From the NCBI GenBank assembly GCA_027066935.1, contig JAMOMX010000258.1, forward strand, positions 1 through 10,482: 10,482 nucleotides of DNA. Reading direction: 5' to 3'. The stretch is from Sulfurimonas sp. Lineage in GTDB: Bacteria; Campylobacterota; Campylobacteria; Campylobacterales; Sulfurimonadaceae. The position numbers were made by a program, and so were the translations under genes. Numbering within the stretch: the stretch's first letter is position 1; each line of letters begins with the position of its first letter. Shown here piece by piece: positions 1-6,791 of the stretch. The notes under the pieces were generated by a model, which worked only from the letters and a program-made list of their open reading frames with translations, did no database searches and was not told the origin of the DNA.

Positions 1-125
1 TAAAAAGAATGTTTAAAATAAAAAATAATGAGCTTGTTTTAGTTGGTTATTTACATCTAGTTGGAGATGATGGTTTACTACAACAGTTAAAAAGTGATGG
101 CTATAAAATAGAGATGTTAGACTAA
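1..125 (+). CDS. TraB/GumN-family protein, C-terminal end only (5' truncated by window edge)
   Basis: An open frame runs in from the left edge (first whole codon at base 3) and ends at the TAA at 123-125, giving about 40 residues. The tail contains GYLHLVGDDGLLQQL followed by KSDGYKIEMLD, which matches the closing motif of the TraB/GumN family (hydrophobic strand, then G-x-x-HL-x-G-x-x-GLL and a final GY-[KR]-[VI] strand). That family is thought to share a metalloenzyme-like fold with EreA/ChaN proteins; its substrate in bacteria is mostly unknown. The N-terminal catalytic half lies outside the window, so activity cannot be judged. An ATG at base 9 lies inside the frame but is most unlikely to be the start, because the matching motif is a C-terminal one. 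No terminator-like hairpin follows the stop. Confidence 0.6.
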   Translation, partial: KRMFKIKNNELVLVGYLHLVGDDGLLQQLKSDGYKIEMLD

Positions 126-161
126 AGATGGAGAAAAAGAAAATCAATTAGAAATTTAAAA

Positions 162-170
162 TGGTATAAT
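162..170 (+). promoter_or_regulatory. Probable extended -10 promoter for the ATPase/TPR operon
   Basis: The sequence TGGTATAAT is a perfect TGn-TATAAT extended -10 element, 37 bases upstream of the ATPase start codon and within the 81-base gap after the TraB-like gene. No convincing -35 box is seen, which is usual for Campylobacterota vegetative promoters. A second TATAAT at 187-192 is too close to the ribosome binding site to leave room for a leader. The implied start of transcription is near base 177. This suggests the module has its own promoter. Confidence 0.5.
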
Positions 171-193
171 TCTATATAAATGCATCTATAATT

Positions 194-198
194 AGGAA
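194..198 (+). promoter_or_regulatory. Ribosome binding site of the ATPase gene
   Basis: AGGAA ends 8 bases before the ATG at 207. It supports 207 as the start codon, and no in-frame upstream alternative has a comparable site. Confidence 0.55.
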
Positions 199-206
199 AT
201 ACACTT

Positions 207-1481
207 ATGATTAAAGCAAAAACATTAGAAGACATATATAATAGTTTTGAGGGTAATAAACCATTAAATGAAGATGAATATGATTTTTTTGTAAATATAT
301 ATGATAAAAAACTTAAAAGATTTATTGGAAATATTAAGCGAAACACTAACAAGCAAAATGTTTTTTTTATCGCTGGTCAAAGAGGTAATGGTAAAAGTAC
401 AATACTAAATAATCTTAAACATGAAAATGCTGAGTTTGAAGAAAGTTATGAAATAAGACATATTCAAGCTATGGAGGTTTTTAAATATGATGATATAGAT
501 ATTGTAGATATTCTTTTAGGAATTGGTTTTAACTTAATTGATAATAATGACTTAGGTAAAAAAGAAAAAAAAGAGCTAGAAAATGAGTTTAAATTAAAAC
601 TTAAAGAAGTAGAAGAAATTAATAGTGGAGAACTTATAAAAATTGAGAATTCATCAACTGATGATTCTTCTGAAGTTTCTGCGAAAGCAGAACTTACTGT
701 AAAAGCTGGATTTCTATCACTGTTTAGTGCAAATGCTTCACTTAGTTCAACATATAAAGCTGATGAAAATATCCGAAAAGAAGCAAAGAGAATTTATAAG
801 TTTAAAAATAGAGATTTATTAAGTATGATTAATTCTTTAATTAAAAAATATCAACTTTTGCAAAATAGTTCTAAAGAAATTTTACTTATACTTGATGGAT
901 TAGAAAAATTAAATAATATTGATGAAATTTTCACTAAAGATGTAGATATACTAAGAGATATAGAGTGTTTTAAAATTATAACTATGCCTGTATATCTAAA
1001 AGGTATTGTCGATATTTACAATGTAAAAGCAATTGATTTTACTATGGAAATTGATGATAATGGAAATATAAAAGACATAAAACTTTTAAAAGATGTTATA
1101 ACAAGTAGAATTGAGAACAGAGATCTTATCACTGATGATGCTATAGATTTAGCAATCAAAATGAGTGGTGGAAATCTAAGACAACTTTTAGAAATTATTC
1201 AAAAAGCTTCTACAGAGGCAATTGATATATTTGAGAGTAAGATTATTGACATAAATGAAGTAGACAGTGCAATAAAACTATTACAAGGCGAGATAGACTA
1301 TAAGGTTCAGATTTACTCTACATTTTTACAAAAAATAGAAAGTTCTCATATAGTTTCAAAAGAAGATAGAGAAGATTTAATAGACACGCTACGCTCTGGT
1401 TTAGTATTTGCCTACTTAAATGGTAAAGCCTACTATGATATTAATCCAATTATTAAAGATAATTTAAATAGACTAAAATGA
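207..1481 (+). CDS. P-loop (AAA/STAND-like) ATPase, first gene of an ATPase-TPR module
   Basis: A 424-residue soluble protein with no signal peptide or membrane segment. Walker A is GQRGNGKS at residues 57-64 after the strand VFFIA. Walker B is LLILDGLE at 226-233 (D230, E233). SGGNLRQLLEI at 320-330 resembles the sensor-2/winged-helix junction of ORC/Cdc6- and STAND-type ATPases (R325). Between the Walker motifs there is a charged helix (about 117-140), a Ser/Asp-rich linker and an Ala/Ser/Gly-rich segment (about 157-182). From memory, the layout matches a group of bacterial ATP-binding proteins usually encoded just upstream of a TPR protein; I know no experimentally settled function for them. 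Its stop overlaps the next start in ATGA (1478-1481), implying coupled synthesis and probably a complex with the TPR protein. Hand counts on three sampled 60-base rows give 12-15 G+C each, lower than in the downstream methyltransferase. A KAP-like or generic AAA assignment is possible; the ATP-binding call is firm, the role is not. Confidence 0.85.
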   Translation: MIKAKTLEDIYNSFEGNKPLNEDEYDFFVNIYDKKLKRFIGNIKRNTNKQNVFFIAGQRGNGKSTILNNLKHENAEFEESYEIRHIQAMEVFKYDDIDIVDILLGIGFNLIDNNDLGKKEKKELENEFKLKLKEVEEINSGELIKIENSSTDDSSEVSAKAELTVKAGFLSLFSANASLSSTYKADENIRKEAKRIYKFKNRDLLSMINSLIKKYQLLQNSSKEILLILDGLEKLNNIDEIFTKDVDILRDIECFKIITMPVYLKGIVDIYNVKAIDFTMEIDDNGNIKDIKLLKDVITSRIENRDLITDDAIDLAIKMSGGNLRQLLEIIQKASTEAIDIFESKIIDINEVDSAIKLLQGEIDYKVQIYSTFLQKIESSHIVSKEDREDLIDTLRSGLVFAYLNGKAYYDINPIIKDNLNRLK

Positions 1482-3349
1482 AATCTCTTATACCAGCAGA
1501 TAGGATAGCACTAAAAAGGCTTGAAGCGAGTATTAAAAGAGTTTCAAGCGCAACAGGTATATTATTTGTTGGTGTAGACACTAAAGCATTAGCAGATGAG
1601 TTTCAAGAGTATTTAATATCTAAACATGCTGTTAAACTTTTTGATTTTGATAAAGAAATATTGAGTAAGCTAGCTTATGATGTCAACTATAATAAAAATG
1701 ATTTTTTTCTAGCAAACATATATGAAAACATTAATCAAAAAGAGATAATTAATCACCTTCAGTTTCAGCGAGATTTCATTCCAGAAAAGAATATTAAAAT
1801 AATTGTTATTTTGTCAAATAAAAGTCTAGAATATTTAAAAACAGAAGCCGGAGATTTGTATTCAACCGTTAAATTTTCTCATTCATTTACTGACCACTCT
1901 TTTAAGCACTCACTTGAAGTAAAAAATGAAAGACTAAAAAAAGCTATAGATGAGTATGAAAAATATCTATTTTCGGATGTAAAGCATGAAAACATTCTTT
2001 ACGATTTAACTTCTAAAATTGCTGTAGAAGCACATAAAATAAGTGATTATACTTTAGCATTAAAATATTTTAATTTATCTTTAAAATACACTAATGATAA
2101 AAAAAATATATCAGATATATATGGAAATATTGGTATCACATATGATAGCCTTAGTGATTATCAAACTGCTTTAAAATATCATCGAAAAGCTTTAAAAATA
2201 AGAATAAAAATTAAAGATAAGTCTGGAGAAGTAAATTCACTGATAAGCATTGGTAACGTATATTATAGACTTGATAATTTAAAAGTAGCACTAAAATATC
2301 AAAATGATGCTTTAAAAATTTCAAGAAAGATCGCTGACAAAGAAGGCATCACTAGTTCCCTTGTTACTATTGGAGGTATATACGCCCATAAAGGAGAACT
2401 AAATACTGCCCTTAAATACCAAAATGATGCATTAGTTATTCAAAAAGAGATTGGAGACAAAGATGGCATTGCTAAATCCTTAGGAAATATAGGAGTAATA
2501 TATGGAGAACTTAGTAAATTTGAACTTGCTCTAAAATATCTAAATGATTCTTTAAATATTGAAAAAGAACTTAGTAATAGAAAAAATATAGCAATCTCAC
2601 TAGGAAATATTGGTAGAATCTATCAATCATTAGGAGAGTTTAAAACTGCTCTCAAATATTACAATAAATCTTTAACTATTCAAAAAGAGATTTATCGTAA
2701 AAGTGGTATTGCAAATTCATTAGGAAATATTGGCGGTATCTATCAGGAATTAGGTGAATTAAAGACAGCTCTTAAATATCACAATGACTCTTTAAAAATT
2801 AAAAAAGAAATCGGTGACAGAAGTGGTATTGCTAATTCACTCGAAAATATTGGTATTGTTTATCAAGAGTTAAGTGAATTTGAAACTGCTCTTAAATATC
2901 ACAATGATTCCTTAAAAATTAAAAAACATATTGGTGAAAAAAGTGGTATAGCTTATTCATTAGAAAATATTGGTATCGTTTATCAAGAGTTAAGTGAATT
3001 TGAAACTGCTCTTAAATATCACAATGATTCCTTGAAAATTAAAAAAGAGATTGGAAACCAGAATAGCATAGCATCTTCACTGAAAAATATTGGTATTGTT
3101 TATCAAGGATTAGGTGAGTACAAAAAAGCTCTTGATGAGTCTCATAAAGCTTTAAAAATAGCAAAAGACAATAAGTATATACTAACTGAAGCTGAAATTC
3201 TAAAAAGTATTGCGGAAATTTATAAAAAACAAAATAATAACCAAAAAGCAAGAACAAACTATATTCTAAGCAAGCATCTCTACGAAGCTATGAGCCTAGA
3301 AAAAAAAGTAGAAGAGATTAATAAAGAGATAGACAATCTGGAAATATAA
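1478..3349 (+). CDS. NLR-like tetratricopeptide-repeat protein with degenerate P-loop-like N-terminal domain
   Basis: A 623-residue soluble protein. Residues 1-145 form a non-TPR alpha/beta domain: the strand GILFVGV (27-33) sits where a P-loop would be but lacks GxxxxGK[ST], and LQFQRDF (94-100), KIIVILS (107-113) and AGDLYSTVKFSHSF (124-137) resemble the LNxxRD ... hydrophobic strand ... APDLWxW...F motif series seen ahead of TPR arrays in NLR-like bacterial proteins. A charged linker helix follows (146-170). Residues 174-209 form one TPR, residues 210-569 form nine TPRs with a strict 40-residue period (consensus pieces SLxNIGxIYxxLxE and TALKYHNDSLKI), and about 569-605 a last one. The tail is charged and helical. 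The array should form a superhelical protein-binding surface, as in kinesin-light-chain or Rap-type TPRs. The ATG overlaps the ATPase stop and has no clear Shine-Dalgarno, so re-initiation is likely. No nuclease, protease, TIR or toxin domain is recognisable. TPR call firm, N-domain comparison tentative. Confidence 0.85.
   Translation: MKSLIPADRIALKRLEASIKRVSSATGILFVGVDTKALADEFQEYLISKHAVKLFDFDKEILSKLAYDVNYNKNDFFLANIYENINQKEIINHLQFQRDFIPEKNIKIIVILSNKSLEYLKTEAGDLYSTVKFSHSFTDHSFKHSLEVKNERLKKAIDEYEKYLFSDVKHENILYDLTSKIAVEAHKISDYTLALKYFNLSLKYTNDKKNISDIYGNIGITYDSLSDYQTALKYHRKALKIRIKIKDKSGEVNSLISIGNVYYRLDNLKVALKYQNDALKISRKIADKEGITSSLVTIGGIYAHKGELNTALKYQNDALVIQKEIGDKDGIAKSLGNIGVIYGELSKFELALKYLNDSLNIEKELSNRKNIAISLGNIGRIYQSLGEFKTALKYYNKSLTIQKEIYRKSGIANSLGNIGGIYQELGELKTALKYHNDSLKIKKEIGDRSGIANSLENIGIVYQELSEFETALKYHNDSLKIKKHIGEKSGIAYSLENIGIVYQELSEFETALKYHNDSLKIKKEIGNQNSIASSLKNIGIVYQGLGEYKKALDESHKALKIAKDNKYILTEAEILKSIAEIYKKQNNNQKARTNYILSKHLYEAMSLEKKVEEINKEIDNLEI
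2105..3184 (+). repeat. Nine tandem 120-base repeats encoding 40-residue TPR units
   Basis: The TPR gene keeps an exact 120-base period over nine units. Most have diverged, but units 7 (2825-2944) and 8 (2945-3064) encode 35 of 40 identical residues and share an uninterrupted identical 56-base stretch (2858-2913 and 2978-3033). Unit 6 is next closest. This indicates recent unit duplication or gene conversion within the array. Confidence 0.85.
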
Positions 3350-4257
3350 TGACTACAACAGAAATACAGACACATTTACAAAAAAATTCTAACGATTTAA
3401 CCAACGAATTCAAAAGACTTTTTCACGGTCGTGGTGGGCTTTATGAAGGGTGGAAACATCTAACTATTGACTCTATTGATGATATTTTAAGTGTTGCTCT
3501 TTATTTTGAAGAAGAGAACGAAGCCGAGCTTTTAGATATATTAAAAGAGTTCATAACTTCCACTAGACATAAAACCATAGTTTTGCAAAGAAGATATATA
3601 AAAGGTGTTCCAAGTAAGGTTATAGTTGGAGAACTTCCTGAGGAACTCTTCGCAATTGAAAACGGGATGAAATTTAAACTAAATCTACTCTCAAACAAAA
3701 ATTCTGGATATTTTCCCGATATGAAAAATGGTAGAGAGTTTGTAAGGGCTAACTCAAAAGATAAAAGTGTGTTAAACCTTTTTTCATATACATGTGCATT
3801 TAGTGTAGCTTGTGTCCTAGGTGGTGCTACTAAAGTTAGTAACATAGATATGAGTAAAGGCGCTCTAAGTACAGGGCGTATAAATCATCATATTAATGAC
3901 CTAGATACTAGGGGAGTTAGTTTTCATCCATATAATATCTTAAAATCATTTTCACGCATAAAGAAAAAAGGTCCTTACGATTTAATCATCATCGATCCTC
4001 CTACTTTTCAAAAAGGGAGTTTTGAAGCTACTAAGGATTATCGTAAACTTATTATGAAACTTCCACAAATCGCTTCAAAAGAATGTACGCTTTTAGCATG
4101 TTTAAATTCGCCTGATTTAGATGAGAGTTTTATAAAAAATCTTATTACTGAACTAGCACCAAGTTTTAAATATTCTCATAAATTGGAGAATTTAAAAGAG
4201 TTTGCTAGCAAGGATGAGAGTAGAAGTTTAAAAAATTTAGTGTTTATTCGCAAGTAG
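3349..4257 (+). CDS. Class I SAM-dependent methyltransferase, COG1092 type (RlmI/RlmK-like, PUA-less)
   Basis: A 302-residue cytosolic protein. An N-terminal region with FHGRGG (25-30) and RRY (81-83) precedes a Rossmann methyltransferase domain: motif I VLNLFSYTCAFSV (141-153), the SAM-ribose acidic residue in NIDMSKGAL (D167), and catalytic motif IV IIIDPPTF (213-220) followed by QKGSFEATKDY (221-231). This is the Methyltrans_SAM family, whose studied members RlmI and RlmK methylate 23S rRNA. The N-terminal PUA domain of RlmI is absent, and the roughly 300-residue form with FHGRG and QKGSF motifs is a separate subgroup whose substrate I do not know; rRNA is likely. The start ATG shares one base with the TPR stop (TAATG) and GGAAA at 3340-3344 is a usable ribosome site. 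Sampled 60-base rows have 18-21 G+C, higher than in the two upstream genes, so it is probably a resident gene downstream of an acquired pair. Its 3' end overlaps the opposite-strand symporter by 21 bases. Confidence 0.85.
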   Translation: MTTTEIQTHLQKNSNDLTNEFKRLFHGRGGLYEGWKHLTIDSIDDILSVALYFEEENEAELLDILKEFITSTRHKTIVLQRRYIKGVPSKVIVGELPEELFAIENGMKFKLNLLSNKNSGYFPDMKNGREFVRANSKDKSVLNLFSYTCAFSVACVLGGATKVSNIDMSKGALSTGRINHHINDLDTRGVSFHPYNILKSFSRIKKKGPYDLIIIDPPTFQKGSFEATKDYRKLIMKLPQIASKECTLLACLNSPDLDESFIKNLITELAPSFKYSHKLENLKEFASKDESRSLKNLVFIRK

Positions 4258-5754
4258 GGTTTTGGTATGAGTATTTTTCCCAATCTGCATTATCATAAAT
4301 GAAACCATAGTCCCTATAACTAACTGCCATGAAAAACCAATATCTAAACCAAAGATATACCCTTGCATACTAAGTACACTAAAAAAACCACCAGCAAGTG
4401 CGTATGGAATGAGTTTTGAGTTACCTCTTGAGGTAAAAATAGCAGATGCAAAAACACCAAGTAATCCACTATATGCGTAAGCCATTACCCCAAGTGCAAA
4501 ACTTATAAGTGGGACATCACTCATGCTGTGAACTATATAACTAAGCACCGCCATAATAGATAAAGCCACGGCAAAAACTAGCACCATAATTTTTGCTATC
4601 TTTACAAAATGTAACTCACTTGTAGTTGGTTGTTTTTTTAATCTATAAGGCTTATAGATATCCTCTATTGCTACTGAACTCATTGCACCTAAAACAGAGT
4701 TTGTACTTGAGAGTGCTGCTGCAATTGCCCCTATAGTTACAAAACCTTTTAAACCCTCTGGCATCTCATTTAAAATAAAATACATAAAGATAGTTACACT
4801 CTCACCAGCAAATTTTTGAGCAACTTGATGTTCTTGATAATACAAATAAAGTAAAAGTCCTATTGATAAAAAAAGAAGTGATACTGGTATGCTTATAAGT
4901 GTCGCTGAATACAAAGAGAGTTTAGCTTCTTTTTGTGTTTTGCATGAAAGCACCCTTTGTGTTAGGTCTTGATCAAGTCCAAACGCTGCTATGTTTAAAA
5001 GCAGGTAACCAGTTAAAAGTCCATAAATATTAAATTTTCCCTCATTGCTAAAACTAAGATCAAAATCTATAAATTTTAGTTTTTCAGCCTCATTTAAACT
5101 ACTTATCATTGTTGAGAACTCCATATTTAGAGCTGCATATAGATAAAATAAAACTGCAACTCCAGCTCCAATATATACAAATGCTTGTAAAATGTCGCTA
5201 AATATTACAGACTTTACACCACCAAAATATGTAAATATTAAAGCTCCAAAAATAAGAATCAAAACAGATATAATCATATGAATCAAAGATATATCATAAA
5301 AAATTATCATACTCAAAGCTAGTGCAGCGATATATAGTCTAGCACCACTTGCAAACACTCTACCAACTAAAAACATCACCCCTACACTTTTTGAAGCACT
5401 CTCATCATATCTATGTTTTAAAAGTTCATATACACTTAGTGCTTTAATAGCATAAAATTTTGGTATTAATACATTTGCCACTATATATATAGCCAAAAGG
5501 GAAGTAACAGAAAAACCTATAAGTGTTAAGTCAAACTTATATGAAAACTCAGGTGCACCTAAAAATGTAGCGGCTGATTGTGCTGTAGCTAAGAGTGAGA
5601 TAGCTACTGCAAAAGTTGGCATAGAGTTTGAAGCTACAAAAAACTCCCTTGAAGTGAGCATATTTTTATTTGCTAAAAATACTGATGCAGATATTAGCAC
5701 TACAAAGTACAAACCAAATATCAACCAATCATAAAATCCAAACCCAACTTCCAT
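4237..5754 (-). CDS. Sodium:solute symporter family (SSS) transporter, substrate unknown
   Basis: A polytopic membrane protein of 505 residues with about 13 hydrophobic segments, the usual SSS length and topology. Family signatures in order: GGVKSVIFSDILQ (178-190), DQDLTQR (261-267), then AAALSSTNS (345-353) leading into IEDIYKPY. The serines around 349-350 lie where the Na2 sodium site is found in vSGLT-like carriers, so sodium-driven import across the inner membrane is expected. I start it at the ATG whose first base is 5754: it overlaps the nagZ stop as TGATG and is preceded by GGTGAG at a 5-base gap. A TTG codon directly before it would add one residue and is unlikely to be the start. 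The substrate cannot be read from the sequence. Placement directly after NagZ makes an amino sugar or cell-wall fragment a reasonable but weak guess; amino acids or organic acids are equally possible. Confidence 0.88.
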   Translation of the reverse strand: MEVGFGFYDWLIFGLYFVVLISASVFLANKNMLTSREFFVASNSMPTFAVAISLLATAQSAATFLGAPEFSYKFDLTLIGFSVTSLLAIYIVANVLIPKFYAIKALSVYELLKHRYDESASKSVGVMFLVGRVFASGARLYIAALALSMIIFYDISLIHMIISVLILIFGALIFTYFGGVKSVIFSDILQAFVYIGAGVAVLFYLYAALNMEFSTMISSLNEAEKLKFIDFDLSFSNEGKFNIYGLLTGYLLLNIAAFGLDQDLTQRVLSCKTQKEAKLSLYSATLISIPVSLLFLSIGLLLYLYYQEHQVAQKFAGESVTIFMYFILNEMPEGLKGFVTIGAIAAALSSTNSVLGAMSSVAIEDIYKPYRLKKQPTTSELHFVKIAKIMVLVFAVALSIMAVLSYIVHSMSDVPLISFALGVMAYAYSGLLGVFASAIFTSRGNSKLIPYALAGGFFSVLSMQGYIFGLDIGFSWQLVIGTMVSFMIMQIGKNTHTKTLLANKH

Positions 5755-6791
5755 CAAATCTCACCAAAAAGTTTATAAATTCGCTTATTTGCTTCTTCTA
5801 TCCGCCTTAGTGGAATTTCACCATTTTTTACAAGCTCAAAAGTGGAGTTGATAATATCTAGTACATCATCACTTAAGAGTTGATTACAATACATAATCAT
5901 ATCTACCCCAGAATTTATACTAAGTTTTATAGCTTGTGTTTTTGTATAGTGTGATTCTATCGCTTTCATTTGCAAGTCATCACTAAGAATTACACCATCA
6001 TAACCAATCTCTTCACGCAAGAGTAAAGTATTTGTTTTATATGAAAGAGTTGCGGGATACTTATCATCAATATTTTTGTTAAATACATGAGCTGTCATTA
6101 TCATTTTTGTTTTTGAGAGTAATTTTTTATAAGGTTGTAGTTCTAGTTTACTCCAAGTGTCACTAACATCAACAAAACCTTCATGTGAATCTCCAAGTGC
6201 AGAGCCATGTCCTGGAAAATGTTTCAAACAACTTATAACTTTATGCTTTTGAAGTTCATCCATAAAAATTTCTGCATATTGCGTAACTTCATCTACCTCA
6301 TCACCATATGAGCGATCCATTTTATAGATAACTTCACTATCTTTGTTTAATGCTAAATCAACTAAGGGAGCAAAGTTACAGTTTATTCCTAACTCTTGTA
6401 GCTCTTTTGAAAGTAGTGAATAACTTTGTTTTGCTTTTTGCTTACCTAAAGTTACTAAATATTTTGCAGAAATAGTTGGAGTAAAACCATCTTTTACTTT
6501 AAGTCTAGCAATTTCCCCACCCTCTTGATCTATAGAGATAAGTAGCTTATTTTTAGATATAGCTTGTAGTTGAGAAGTTAATTTTTTTAGCTGTAAAGGG
6601 TTTTTAATGTTTTTGGCTTTATCTCTATCGTGGTAAAACTTGTCAAAAAGGATTATTCCACCTAAATTATATTTACTAATATATTTATAAATTTTATCAT
6701 TTTCATCAACATGGAGAGAATCAAACCCAAAGATAAGCATCTTGCCTATCATCTGTTTTAATTTTAATTCTGATATATCATTAGCTATCAT
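5754..6791 (-). CDS. nagZ: Beta-N-acetylhexosaminidase, glycoside hydrolase family 3 (NagZ-like)
   Basis: A 345-residue protein close to the size of single-domain NagZ enzymes. It contains the diagnostic histidine loop KHFPGHG (190-196) followed by DSH (201-203), which carries the acid/base His-Asp pair of bacterial NagZ, and GVILSDDLQM (266-275), which carries the nucleophile Asp (the first Asp of SDD by family comparison). ISIDQEGGEIARL (85-97) matches the IDQEGG-R substrate-binding strand. NagZ removes GlcNAc from GlcNAc-anhydroMurNAc peptides during peptidoglycan recycling. No signal peptide is present, so it should be cytoplasmic. It is the middle gene of a minus-strand operon: its ATG overlaps the upstream stop (TAATG at 6789-6793) and its TGA overlaps the symporter start. 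No strong Shine-Dalgarno precedes it, so translation is probably coupled. All catalytic residues are present. Confidence 0.92.
   Translation of the reverse strand: MIANDISELKLKQMIGKMLIFGFDSLHVDENDKIYKYISKYNLGGIILFDKFYHDRDKAKNIKNPLQLKKLTSQLQAISKNKLLISIDQEGGEIARLKVKDGFTPTISAKYLVTLGKQKAKQSYSLLSKELQELGINCNFAPLVDLALNKDSEVIYKMDRSYGDEVDEVTQYAEIFMDELQKHKVISCLKHFPGHGSALGDSHEGFVDVSDTWSKLELQPYKKLLSKTKMIMTAHVFNKNIDDKYPATLSYKTNTLLLREEIGYDGVILSDDLQMKAIESHYTKTQAIKLSINSGVDMIMYCNQLLSDDVLDIINSTFELVKNGEIPLRRIEEANKRIYKLFGEI

Noticed and set aside
187..192. Second TATAAT upstream of the ATPase gene as an alternative promoter.
   Set aside because: It would place the transcription start at about base 199, past the AGGAA ribosome site.
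361..368. T8 run just before the Walker A of the ATPase, and A8 runs at 565-572, 2099-2106 and 3300-3307, considered as phase-variation tracts.
   Set aside because: Runs of eight A or T are expected by chance in DNA of about 75 percent A+T, and Campylobacterota phase variation typically uses long G/C tracts. All frames are intact.
2105..3184. Regular 120-base repeats considered as a CRISPR or non-coding satellite array.
   Set aside because: The period is a whole number of codons, substitutions preserve the TPR consensus, and there are no unique spacers.
3039..3257. Minus-strand open frame within the TPR gene; similar ones at 122-352, 3501-3845, 9064-9252 and 9346-9561.
   Set aside because: All lie opposite strong coding regions, have low-complexity translations with no recognisable motif, and lack ribosome sites; they are shadows of the real genes.
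4200..4212. Palindrome TTGCTAGCAA near the methyltransferase end as a bidirectional terminator.
   Set aside because: It has no loop and no T-tract on either strand, so it would not form a stable terminator hairpin.
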